From Armatimonadota bacterium (GTDB lineage Bacteria > Armatimonadota > DTGP01 > JAKQQT01), in NCBI GenBank assembly GCA_036504095.1, contig DASXVS010000042.1:1-64000 (forward strand): a stretch of DNA of 64,000 nucleotides, given 5' to 3'. Made by a program: the position numbers and the translations under genes. This document shows positions 16,381 to 25,600 of the stretch, in pieces (the stretch's first letter is position 1; each line of letters starts with the position of its first letter). The notes beneath the pieces were generated by a model. That model saw nothing but the letters and a program-made list of their open reading frames with translations. It was not told the origin of the DNA and ran no database searches.

Positions 16381-18584
16381 TCAAACTGAACTCACGCACC
16401 CTGGTCGTGCTCTGCGCCGCGAGCATCGGATGCGCGCCGGCATTGGCCGGCGCCTGGCCGTTCCAGCCGGCGGCGGATACGTTCGATCCGAATGCCCTCC
16501 TGGATCTGCACTCGCTGAATGAGAAGACCGCCGGGCAGTCCGGCTTCGTCCGCCGGAGCCCGGACGGGCACGGATTCGTCCTGGGCAACGGAAAACCCGT
16601 CCGTTTCTGGGCGGTCACGGATTATGTCCAGCGCCTCCCCGGCGCGACGGACCTCGAACACCACGCCCGGTGGCTAGCGAAGCGTGGCGTGAACATGGTG
16701 CGCTTCCACGGGCAGCTAACACCCAAGGGCGAAGCCACGAAGATCACGGACGCCAACCGCGAGGAGATAGACCAGTGCTGGAAGCTCGTGGCCGCCATGA
16801 GGAAGCACGGCATTTACACCACCATCTCCCCGTACTGGGCTTTCGGCTACGGCAACATCCCGGCGTCCTGGGGCGTGCCGGGCGATGCGGGCCAGAGCCC
16901 GGCCGCCCTTCTCTTCTGGGACAAGACTCTCCAGAACGGCTACAAAGCGTGGATGCGGGCGCTCCTCTCACCCCCCAACCCCTACACCGGCATCCCGCTT
17001 GCGAAGGACCCGGCCGCGGCCATCATCCAGCTCCAGAACGAGGACAGCATGCTGTTCTGGACGATGCAGGGCGTGAAGGGGGAACAACTCCGCGCCATCG
17101 AGCGGCGGTTCGGAGAGTGGTTGGCCCGACGGTACGGCTCCCTGGAAGCGGCGAAATCCGCGTGGGGCAGCGCCACCCATCCGGACGATGACGCGGCGGA
17201 CCGTCGCGCCGGCCTGTTCATCGTGTGGGAGTTCACGCAGCCGCAGCAGGGCGGCAAGGCGAAGCGCCTCGCGGACCAGCTCCATTTCTACGCCGACACA
17301 ATGCGGACTTTTGACTCCGAGATGGCGCGCTTCCTGCGTCAGGACCTCGGCTGCCGGCAGCTCATCAACGCCGGGAACTGGAAGACGGCGGACGACGTGA
17401 AGCTCAATGATGTCGAGCGGTACGTCTACACCCAAAACGACGTCATCGCCGTCAACCGGTACTTCGGCGGCATCCACATCGGCCCGCACGACGGCTGGGC
17501 GGTCGAGGTGGGCGATCACTTCACGAACGCGTCTGCTCTGCTAAGGCCGCTGGAGATGCCGATGAACCTGAAACAGGTGGTCGGCTATCCGAGCCTCATC
17601 ACGGAGAGCGAGTGGGTGGCGCCATCTCTCTACCAGTCGGAAGGCCCCTTCCTTACCGCCGCGTACCAGTCGCTAACCGGGGTGGACGCGTTTTACTGGT
17701 TCAGCGATGGAGACAGCGCGGAGTGGCGGCAGCCGGATGGACCCTGGGCGGTGAAATGGGCGATCAACACGCCGATGCAGCTCGGTCAGTTCCCGGCGGC
17801 GGCGCTGCTGTACCGCAAAGGGTATCTGAAGCGGGGGGCAACGACGGTCCACGAGGAACGCGCGCTGGAGGACCTCTGGCAGCGGCGAACCCCGATCATC
17901 GCGGAGGCCAGCGGGTTTGATCCGAACCGGGACGCGGGCGACATCGCGCCGCGATCCGGCGTCAGAACCGGCGTGGACGCGCTCGCGTTTCTGGTCGGGC
18001 CTGTTGAAGTGACGTACGGGGGTGACCCGGCGAAGAGCCGGGTGATCGATCTGAAGCCGTATATCAGGAAGGACCGAAAGACCGTGGTCAGCGATACCGG
18101 GGAGATCCGGTTGAACTACGGAGTCGGGCTTTGCGTGCTGAATGCGCCCCGCGCCCAGGGCGCAGCGGGTTTCCTTCGCAAGGCGGGGCCGATCGGCCTT
18201 TCGGACGTGCGGATCACCTCGGGCAATGAGTACGCCAGTATGCTTGCCGTATCCATGGACGGTAAACCCCTCCGCTCATCCGGCCGGGTGCTGGTGCAAG
18301 TGGGGACCACCGCGCGGCCCGCAGGCTGGGAAGACCGCGAAGCCGACTTCTCCAGTACCGACGGCAAGACGGCCTACCATGGCCGCCAGGTCGTCGCCTT
18401 CGGCCATCCACCCTACGAGATCGAGCAAACCGACATCACTTTCACCCTGAGGAATCCACGGATAAAGGACGTCGTCGTGCTCGACGCTAACGGGAACGCG
18501 GCCGGAGATGTGCCGACGGTGCGGCACGGCGCCAAAATCACCGTCAAGCTCCCAGCCAACGCGATGTACGTGGTCTTGCGCTGA
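16377..18584 (+). CDS. Secreted TIM-barrel glycoside hydrolase (GH5/GH39-like clan)
   Basis: 735 residues with signal peptide KLNSRTLVVLCAASIGCAPA. The barrel starts at GHGFVLGNGKPVRFWAVTDY and LAKRGVNMVRFHGQL. A probable acid/base Glu lies in IIQLQNEDSMLFW, and a probable nucleophile Glu in PSLITESEWVAPS. Both sit at clan A strand ends. After the barrel come beta-sandwich segments (ALAFLVGPVEVTYGG and onward). The family cannot be fixed by eye. The start is coupled by ATGA to copy 2 of the MutS-tail frame. It probably acts outside the cytoplasm on a plant or algal polysaccharide. Confidence 0.75.
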   Translation: MIKLNSRTLVVLCAASIGCAPALAGAWPFQPAADTFDPNALLDLHSLNEKTAGQSGFVRRSPDGHGFVLGNGKPVRFWAVTDYVQRLPGATDLEHHARWLAKRGVNMVRFHGQLTPKGEATKITDANREEIDQCWKLVAAMRKHGIYTTISPYWAFGYGNIPASWGVPGDAGQSPAALLFWDKTLQNGYKAWMRALLSPPNPYTGIPLAKDPAAAIIQLQNEDSMLFWTMQGVKGEQLRAIERRFGEWLARRYGSLEAAKSAWGSATHPDDDAADRRAGLFIVWEFTQPQQGGKAKRLADQLHFYADTMRTFDSEMARFLRQDLGCRQLINAGNWKTADDVKLNDVERYVYTQNDVIAVNRYFGGIHIGPHDGWAVEVGDHFTNASALLRPLEMPMNLKQVVGYPSLITESEWVAPSLYQSEGPFLTAAYQSLTGVDAFYWFSDGDSAEWRQPDGPWAVKWAINTPMQLGQFPAAALLYRKGYLKRGATTVHEERALEDLWQRRTPIIAEASGFDPNRDAGDIAPRSGVRTGVDALAFLVGPVEVTYGGDPAKSRVIDLKPYIRKDRKTVVSDTGEIRLNYGVGLCVLNAPRAQGAAGFLRKAGPIGLSDVRITSGNEYASMLAVSMDGKPLRSSGRVLVQVGTTARPAGWEDREADFSSTDGKTAYHGRQVVAFGHPPYEIEQTDITFTLRNPRIKDVVVLDANGNAAGDVPTVRHGAKITVKLPANAMYVVLR

Positions 18585-18599
18585 GACACCCGAGAACCG

Positions 18600-18690
18600 A
18601 TGGACGGGCAAATAAGGTGCTCGGAGGTGAACTGCCGAGCCGCATCGAGGCTCTGAACCTGCTGCACGAGTGGAAGAATGGGAGAGCTGT
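18600..18690 (+). pseudogene. Degenerate MutS C-terminal tail, copy 3
   Basis: CCGATGGA at 18597 begins a stretch aligning to the mutS 3' end. The frame is shifted, but LPSRIEALNLLHEWKNGR is still readable at about 18630-18684. It lies between the glycosidase stop and the toxin-antitoxin operator, the third recurrence of this 3' end after mutS. Confidence 0.55.
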
Positions 18691-18740
18691 TAACCAGCCG
18701 GTGGGTCGGCGTTCACAGGATATGTCGCCGATGGTAACAT

Positions 18741-18766
18741 GTGTACACAAGGCAACTTGTTTACAC
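18741..18766 (+). promoter_or_regulatory. Toxin-antitoxin operator palindrome
   Basis: GTGTACACAAG at 18741-18751 and CTTGTTTACAC at 18756-18766 form an inverted repeat with ten of eleven pairs, 13 bases before the antitoxin start. Phd/YefM proteins bind such TGTACA-containing palindromes to repress their own operon. Autoregulation is inferred from this. Confidence 0.6.
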
Positions 18767-18778
18767 TAGGAGGGACCA

Positions 18779-19030
18779 ATGTCAACCATGACGTGCCGGC
18801 AGCTGAGGACGGATCTCGCGGACACACTCAATCGTGTGGCATATGCGGGTGAGCGTTTCGTTATCGAGCGCCATGGGAAGCCGGTGGCGGCCATCGTGTC
18901 CGTAGAGGACCTTGCCGAGATAGAAGCGCGGGAGGATGCAGAGGATATCGCGGATCTGAGAGCTTCCATCGCCGAAACGCAGGAAGTGGGCACCGTGCCA
19001 TTTCGTGGCCTGCTTGCCTCGAAACCCTAG
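18779..19030 (+). CDS. Phd/YefM-family antitoxin
   Basis: 83 residues, with AGGAGG six bases before the ATG. The N-terminal DNA-binding fold is clear: CRQLRTDLADTLNRVAYAGERFVIERHGKPVAAIVSVEDL. It is followed by an acidic helix (EIEAREDAEDIADLRASI) that would wrap the toxin, and the usual GTVPF end. The partner toxin overlaps its 3' end by 26 bases. Confidence 0.9.
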   Translation: MSTMTCRQLRTDLADTLNRVAYAGERFVIERHGKPVAAIVSVEDLAEIEAREDAEDIADLRASIAETQEVGTVPFRGLLASKP

Positions 19031-19244
19031 CCATTCCCTGCCGCGTGCGATGCAGGAGCGGCTTGAACCCCATATCCTGGCAATTGAGGGAGACCCTCGA
19101 CCTCACGGATGCCGAAAGCTCTCCGCGCCGCTTGAAGGGTACCGGATTTGGGGGGGCGACTACCGGGTCGTCTATCAGGTAGATGATGCCGCACGCATCG
19201 TGTTCATCCACAAGATCGCCCCGCGTGACGGCGTTTGCACGTGA
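19005..19244 (+). CDS. RelE/ParE-family toxin, N-terminally short
   Basis: 79 residues from a GTG within the antitoxin gene. The conserved core is present: LPRAMQERLEPHI, DPRPHGCRKLSAPLEGYRIW, GGDYRVVYQVDDAARIVFIH and the end KIAPRDGV. The first strand and part of the first helix seen in ParE/RelE (about 15-20 residues, normally before LPR) are replaced by unrelated residues. The toxin may therefore be weakened or inactive. Arg residues of the RxGDYR-type core are retained. Confidence 0.75.
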   Translation: MACLPRNPSHSLPRAMQERLEPHILAIEGDPRPHGCRKLSAPLEGYRIWGGDYRVVYQVDDAARIVFIHKIAPRDGVCT

Positions 19245-19361
19245 ACTCAGTTGAATCGCTGAACTGAATCGCCGAGCCTCCCGCGGAGACAGAGTTCTTT
19301 CGAAATGCGGCAGAGACGGACTGTTGGCGCCGTGAAACGGCTATATGAAAAGGCAAACATA

Positions 19362-20453
19362 ATGAGAATTTCGATTACGAAGAACCCCCTGAACAGAACC
19401 GGGGAGCGGATCACTCTCGCGGCGGTACTGTCGCTCGCCTGGGCGCTGCCGTCCATGGCTCAGCCACAGGCCGCTTCGGTGAACAAGGACGTTCAGAAGT
19501 CGCCGCGGAACACGGCGGGTGCGACTAAAGATGCGAAGGGTGCGGTCACGTCGGGCAATCCGTTGTTCCCGGGGTGGTATGCCGATCCCGAGGTCGCGGT
19601 GTTCAAGAAGCAGTACTGGATCTATCCGACCTACTCGGCGCCGTATGACCAGCAGACCCACCTGGATGCCTTTTCCTCCAAGGACCTGGTTACCTGGACG
19701 AAGCACCCAAGCATCATCGATACGAACGCCGTGACATGGGCCCGGCGGGCCATGTGGGCGCCCGCCATCATCGCAAAGGGCGGCAAGTACTACCTGTTCT
19801 TCAGCGCCAACGACATTCAAAACGACGATCAGATCGGCGGCATCGGCGTGGCGGTCTCGAAGTCTCCGGGCGGGCCCTTCAAGGATTATCTGGGCAAGCC
19901 CTTGCTGGGCAGAATCATCAACAGGGCGCAGCCGATCGACCAGTTTGTGTTCCGTGACAGAGACGGCACGTACTATATGATCTACGGAGGCTGGGGGCGG
20001 TGCAACATCACCAGACTCAAGGACGATTTTACTGGCCTCGTTCCCTTTGCCGACGGCGCCACCTTCAAGGAGATCACGCCCAGAGGCTACGTGGAAGGCC
20101 CAGACATGTTCGTGCGCAAGGGGAAGTACTACTTCATGTGGTCGGAGGGCGGATGGGGCGGCCCCAACTACCGTGTGGCGTATGCCATCGCCGATTCGCC
20201 ACTCGGGCCTTTCGAGCGCATCGGCACGATTCTGCAGCAGGACCCCGCTGTCGCCACGGGCGCCGGCCACAACTCGGTGCTGCAGGTTCCCGGCACGGAC
20301 GACTGGTATATCGTCTATCACCGAAGGCCGCTGGGCGAAACGGACGGCAACCACCGCGTCACCTGCATCGACAAGATGTTCTTCGATGAAAGGGGTTTTA
20401 TCCTGCCGGTCAAGATCACGAATACCGGGGTCGCGAAGCAGACCGTCAAGTAG
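19362..20453 (+). CDS. GH43-family arabinosidase/xylosidase-like enzyme
   Basis: 363 residues from the ATG at 19362, chosen because it opens directly into a signal peptide (ITLAAVLSLAWALPSMAQ). An in-frame start at 19305 is less likely. The five-bladed propeller begins at GWYADPEVAVFKKQYWIYPT, which carries the catalytic base Asp. WARRAMWAPAIIAKGGKYYLFFS follows, then IDQFVFRDRDGTYYMIYGG with the pKa-tuning Asp, then YVEGPDMFVRKGKYYFMWS with the acid Glu, and AGHNSVLQVPGTDDWYIVYH. All three catalytic positions are intact. It should act on arabinan or xylan side chains in the periplasm or outside. Confidence 0.88.
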   Translation: MRISITKNPLNRTGERITLAAVLSLAWALPSMAQPQAASVNKDVQKSPRNTAGATKDAKGAVTSGNPLFPGWYADPEVAVFKKQYWIYPTYSAPYDQQTHLDAFSSKDLVTWTKHPSIIDTNAVTWARRAMWAPAIIAKGGKYYLFFSANDIQNDDQIGGIGVAVSKSPGGPFKDYLGKPLLGRIINRAQPIDQFVFRDRDGTYYMIYGGWGRCNITRLKDDFTGLVPFADGATFKEITPRGYVEGPDMFVRKGKYYFMWSEGGWGGPNYRVAYAIADSPLGPFERIGTILQQDPAVATGAGHNSVLQVPGTDDWYIVYHRRPLGETDGNHRVTCIDKMFFDERGFILPVKITNTGVAKQTVK

Positions 20454-20484
20454 AGCGATGCTCCCTTCATTCAGATCGATCGGA

Positions 20485-20507
20485 GGCCGGATACACCGTA
20501 TCCGGCC
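20485..20507. terminator. Hairpin between convergent genes
   Basis: GGCCGGATAC-acc-GTATCCGGCC forms a perfect 10-bp stem between the GH43 stop (20453) and the fibre-like gene stop (20540). No T tract follows on either strand, so it may be a weak or factor-dependent terminator. Confidence 0.5.
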
Positions 20508-20539
20508 CCCAATCTCAAGCGTCTCACATCGAACCTGCC

Positions 20540-22441
20540 TCAGCGAACGTTCACCAGGACCTCGATGAGGCCTGCGTCAGCGCCGTCAAACGGGGCGAGA
20601 GCCTTCCCGATGATGCTTCCGGCCGGCGGGTTGGAACCGGCTTTCATCGCGACGCCGGGACGCGTCGATGTCACCAGCAGGTCGCCACGGCGGATCGATC
20701 CGTTGCCTGCGCACACTTTGGTGGGGATGACGCCGATAACGCCGAGGGGCACAAGGTCGGACTGGTCCTCATCGACGTCGCGTTCGGTGAGAAGCACCCC
20801 CGGCTTCTTGGCAACCACTCCGGCCACGCGCGTTGAATACGCTTCGGCGCACTTCTCCATCGTGCGGTCGGTTCGCTCCGATATGACGAGAACGTCACCC
20901 GGCTCATAGGCGGCGCGGCTGCCTTCCACGGCGAAGTCCTCGGCGACGTCCGCTCCGCTGTACTGCGCTCCGCCGTTGAAGAAACCCCTGCCGTTGTTGT
21001 CGATGCGAGCCTCGTTGGCGCCGTTCGTTTGGAAGACGGCGAGGTTGCGCAGGGTGGTGGTGCTGGTTCCCACTCCGGTGTGGTTGACGTACAGCGCGTT
21101 GCCTGTGGCGCTTGTGACGGCTTCCAGCGCATTGGCCGCGCTGACCGCATTGATAACCTCAAATCGCCCCCCCGCGCCCGTACCGCCGGCGGACCCTCCG
21201 GTACCTAGAACGCCGGGCCCTGACTTTGTGGTGAACCCCCTGACGCCGGAGCCCAGCCCGTCGTTGCGGCCGACAACGGAACCGGATAAATCGCACAAGG
21301 TCATGCCAACTATTCCCTCGCCCTTGAGATTCTTCCCGATCAGGCCGGCGCCGCTCATCGCACTCGTTGAACCGTACAAGGCAGTTCCGTCCGTTGAGAC
21401 GCTGTAGACGCCGTATCCCGACGCTGCGGAGACGTTGAGGCCGGTTCCGCTTCCGTTTTGCGTGAGGACGAGTGCGGTCGCGGTCGACCCCGCCGGCACT
21501 GTGAGCTGGGCGGGTGTTCCGGTATTGGAAGTGGCGGAGAGAGCGATGCCGGAATCGGTAGCGATGCTGAGGCCGCGCCCAATTCCGGCGTGCGTGATCG
21601 TTACGGCATCCGCCGGTGATCCAGCGGGTGAAACAAATTGTCCAGCGGACCCGGTGGAGGAAGTGGCGTAGACGCCGGTCCCGGTTGACGATATGCCCTG
21701 AAGCCCGCTGTTAGAGGTGCTTTGTCCGAATACCCCTACTCCCTGAGGGGTGCTACCATAGACGCCATAGCCACCGTTGGCGAAGCCGTACACACCCCAG
21801 CCGGATCCGGCGTAGGAGCCATACACGCCAATTCCGAGGCCGCTTGTTCCATAATTGATCCCGCGAACCGCGGCCGAGAAAACTCCGGTCGACGGGGAGG
21901 AGACAATTCCCTGAATCGCCGTTGCCGAAGGATCCGTGGAATCTGTTATCCCCAAGATGCCGGGATCCGTCCCGGTGGTGGACGTTCGGCGACCCAGAAT
22001 GCCCGATCCCGTTCCGGCGTTGCCGATCGCCAGGGCCGCGCCCTGATAAGTGGTTGTGGCGAGCGTTGGCAACGCCAGACCGATCGCGTACGGGACGGAT
22101 GACAGCGGGAGGCGGGGCGTCATCTCCGCGTCAGGGGGCAGCGCAACGCCCACGAAGTATGGCGAATTGAACGTGACAGACGAGGGGAATGGGGTTGCAC
22201 TGCCCAACGCCGTGTTAAACACGCCGGCAACGGTCGTTACCGCCTTGGCTTCCGACCACATCGGTGAGCCACCTGAAGGCACCGCATACAAGGACAGCGT
22301 TACATTGTAGGTTCCGTTGGCCACCGGAGCACCGGTGGGCTTGGAGAGACGTCCCTCGAAGGGGATCGTTCGAGGCGCCTGGGCGATTGCCATGGTCGCG
22401 GCCACGCCCAGCAGCATGCACATAACAGCAGTCGTTCGCAC
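20540..22441 (-). CDS. Secreted fibre-like repeat protein
   Basis: About 633 residues from the GTG at 22441, chosen because AAAAAGGAG lies just upstream and a signal peptide (VMCMLLGVAATMAIAQ) follows. The N-terminal domain reads TIPFEGRLSKPTGAPVANGTYNVTLSLYAVPSGG, a pattern shared with secreted proteins that carry tail-fibre-like regions. A Gly-rich repeat region follows, with units such as GVYGSYAGSGWGVYGFANGG and GTGVYATSSTGSAGQF. The C-terminal 150 residues (SGADVAEDFAVEG, YEPGDVLVISERTDRTMEKC, RRGDLLVTSTRPG) form a conserved end domain. The role is probably adhesion or surface structure; no enzymatic motif was recognised. Confidence 0.65.
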   Translation of the reverse strand: MRTTAVMCMLLGVAATMAIAQAPRTIPFEGRLSKPTGAPVANGTYNVTLSLYAVPSGGSPMWSEAKAVTTVAGVFNTALGSATPFPSSVTFNSPYFVGVALPPDAEMTPRLPLSSVPYAIGLALPTLATTTYQGAALAIGNAGTGSGILGRRTSTTGTDPGILGITDSTDPSATAIQGIVSSPSTGVFSAAVRGINYGTSGLGIGVYGSYAGSGWGVYGFANGGYGVYGSTPQGVGVFGQSTSNSGLQGISSTGTGVYATSSTGSAGQFVSPAGSPADAVTITHAGIGRGLSIATDSGIALSATSNTGTPAQLTVPAGSTATALVLTQNGSGTGLNVSAASGYGVYSVSTDGTALYGSTSAMSGAGLIGKNLKGEGIVGMTLCDLSGSVVGRNDGLGSGVRGFTTKSGPGVLGTGGSAGGTGAGGRFEVINAVSAANALEAVTSATGNALYVNHTGVGTSTTTLRNLAVFQTNGANEARIDNNGRGFFNGGAQYSGADVAEDFAVEGSRAAYEPGDVLVISERTDRTMEKCAEAYSTRVAGVVAKKPGVLLTERDVDEDQSDLVPLGVIGVIPTKVCAGNGSIRRGDLLVTSTRPGVAMKAGSNPPAGSIIGKALAPFDGADAGLIEVLVNVR

Positions 22442-22605
22442 TTCGCACTCCTTTTTGGGATATGCCAGGCAGGCTCCGCGTCTGAATCCGATCCCGCATT
22501 TCCCGGCCCGGCCGCTCAGATTACTGAACACGTGACGCAGGCACAAAGACATGATGTTTGTTCCATATCGGTCTTATCAGCGCCCGCATGTACCGCTCGC
22601 TCCGC

Positions 22606-22653
22606 CCAAAAACGCGATGAGCGCCGGACCAGGCTCCTGGTCCGGCGCTCATC
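22606..22653 (-). terminator. Strong rho-independent terminator of the alpha-mannosidase gene
   Basis: GATGAGCGCCGGACCAGG at 22616-22633 pairs perfectly with CCTGGTCCGGCGCTCATC at 22636-22653. On the minus strand the hairpin is followed by GCGTTTTT (22608-22614). It begins 17 bases past the mannosidase stop at 22670. Confidence 0.85.
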
Positions 22654-22669
22654 GAATCTCGCTCAACGT

Positions 22670-25600
22670 TTAGAACGTCAGGCGCAGGGTCTTTACCTCG
22701 TTGTGGCCGAGCGGGACGGTGACGGCCGTGCCTCCCGACGGGTATTGTGTGAGCGCGTTTTCCATCATGTCCGCGTCCCAGACCGCTTTCGGGGCTTCGG
22801 CGAAGATCAACTCGGCCTCTCCGTCCAATCCCGCCGTTTCGAAGAAGCGGAGGATGACGTCGTCGCCGTCCTCGGCCGCCTTGAGCGCGCTGATAACCAC
22901 ATTCGGCTGCGCGATCTCCACGAACGCTGCGCTTCCGGCGCCCGGGCGGGCGATCAACGGATCGTTCAGGCTGTGGGCCTCGCGATAAACCTTCCCCTCA
23001 ACCCAGCCGCCGGCGTGCGGGTAGAAGCTGTACGTGAACACGTTGACACCGCGGTCGCATTTGGGATCGGGGCTGTTGGGAGAGCGGAGAAGAGTGAGGC
23101 GCATCGCATTGCCCTTAATGTCGTGGCCGTGCTTGCAGTCGTTCAGGAGGCTCACGCCGTGGGCATCAACGCTGAGGTCGGCCCATTGAAGCGCGGGGAC
23201 CTCGAACTGCGCCTTCTCGTGGCTCGTTTCGTTGCCGGTGCTGCGCTCGATGGCGGCGTAAGGGACCTCATAGGTGGCCACCTTCGTCTGGACGTTCGCG
23301 GGGAACAGCACCTTGATCATCGTGCGGCTCTCGTGCCAGTCCACACGGTTCACAACGTCCACGCGCTTGGAGCCAGCGGTGAGGATGACGTCCTGGACGA
23401 ACGTGGACGCGCGCCATTGGCGGGTGGTCCGAACGCGGGCTCGCACCGGGCCGGATTCCAGCACCTCGATGTGAACGGGTCCGGTCAGGTCTTCCCGCTG
23501 CGCGGCGAAATCCTTGTCGATCTCCCACGCTTCCCACTTGCCTGGGTTGTCCACAAACGCCTGCAGAAGGTTGCCGGCTTTGCCCGGTTCCACGGCCTCG
23601 AAGTCCTGCGCCTTGTCGTAGACACGCGTGAATGTGCCGTTGGGCGCGATCTCCACGCGGAGGTTGGCGTTCTCAATGAAGGTATCGCCCGCCGACAGAG
23701 TACCCTCAACGGGTTGGGAACCGGCGGCGACGGTATACGTCGCGACGCCGAGTGCGGGGACGCCTTTCGCGAGGAAAAGGAGCGTCGGGACGCCTGCGTC
23801 TTCCACCACCTGGCTCGGGACTGGCCCCGCCGGTCCGGTAACGACGAACGAATCGCCGCTCAGGCCGATCTTCTCCAGCGCGATGGAAGCGACCCCGTCG
23901 CGCGCCCAGTTCATCGGATTGGCCACAACGACCGATCCGGCCCCGGAGCCCTTACCCAACGCTTTGAGCGCGGCGTCCAGCAGGGCGCCACCTTCGCCCT
24001 GGATCTGCGCGTAATCGGATGCGGCGTCGGCCGCGGCGGCGCCGATGCAAGAGCCCGGCAGGATGTCATGGAACTGGTTGAAAAGCGTGAGCTTCCACAA
24101 TTCCTTCAACTTGTCGCCCGGATACGGCAGACCGAATCGGCCGGCCAGCACGCTGAACGCCTCGACGTTACGCAGAAGGCGCTCGGCCTCGCGGTTGCCG
24201 CGCTTGATGGCGGCCTGGCTGGTGAATGTGCCTCGGTGATACTCCAGATAGAGTTCGCTGTTCCAGACCGGCAGTTCGTGGCCGGCCTTCGCTTCCGATA
24301 CCATCCCGGCGACGAAATCATGGGCCCGCTCATGCTTCACCGCCGGATAGGGCTTCCGGGCGGCCAGGCTATCGGCGCGGTCCAGCATGTCGCGGGTCGG
24401 TCCGCCGCCGTGGTCTCCGATGCCGTAAAGGTGGCAGGTCCGGTTGAAGCCCGTTTCCTTGACCATGTACGCCAGGTCCGAGATCAGTTTGTTCGGCCAG
24501 ACGTGGCCCACATAATCGGTCGGGAAATACGAGAAGATGCGGCTGTTGTCCGGCGACTCCCACCAGAACGCGCGGTACGGCCAGAGGTTCGTGTCATTCC
24601 ACGTGAGTTTCTGGGTGAGGAAGGCCGAGATACCGCACTTCTTGTAGACCTGGGGCATCGACCAGTTGTAGCCGAACGAATCCGGGTTCCAGCCGAGCGT
24701 GACGTCCTTGCCGAACTTCTCCATGAAGTAGCGCTTGCCGTATACCACCTGGCGGACGAACGATTCGCCGCACGGCAGGTTGCAGTCCGGCTCGACCCAC
24801 ATTCCGCCGACGATCTCCCAGCGACCTTCGTTGACGCGCTGTTTGACCTCCTCGAAAATGTCCGGCCAGAGTTGTTCCACCCACTCGTAGGACTGCGCCT
24901 GGCTGTGCGCGAAGATAAAATCGGGATACTCGCGCATGAGGTTGAGCACGCTGCGGAAGGTATCGTGACAGACCTGTTTAGTCTCTTCGCGGTCCCACAG
25001 CCACGCCATGTCGATATGGGCGTTCGCGGTGAGCGCGATGGTATAGCGCTTGAACAGGTCGTCGAGGCCGGAGAGCGTCTCGTTGGCGGTTTCTATGCTC
25101 TCCAGGAGGCCCGCCGTATTGCCGGACGCGATGGCCGCCCGGTCGATCGCCTCCGCCGCCTGCGTGAGCACATAATCGCCTTTGCCGGTGAGCGCCGTCA
25201 GGCGAGTGGACACGTCCACGCTTTCCAGGTGGGCGTTGATCGCCGGCCTCACTCCGTCCACCGCGCCGTACTCAAGGACCGCCGAGTGGAGGCCGATGCC
25301 GCGTCCGGAAGTGCCTTCCGACACCTCCGCGCTGTTGCTGCCGGGGCCGGCCACACGGATCGCCACCTCATATGTCTGGCCTGGCCTGGCCCGTTCCACC
25401 AGGACAACGCGGCTATTTCCGCGGTGGTACCTTCCGTGATAGCGGCCGTTCACATACACCTCGCCGTAATGGAGGATGTCCAGGATCAGCGTGACAGGCA
25501 GGCCCGCGACTGGCCAGCCGTGGTGCTTCTCTGGTGTCACGATGGTCGTACGGTACCATGCGGCGGGCAGGCCGTAAATGTCGTTCGGCAGTTCGACCGG

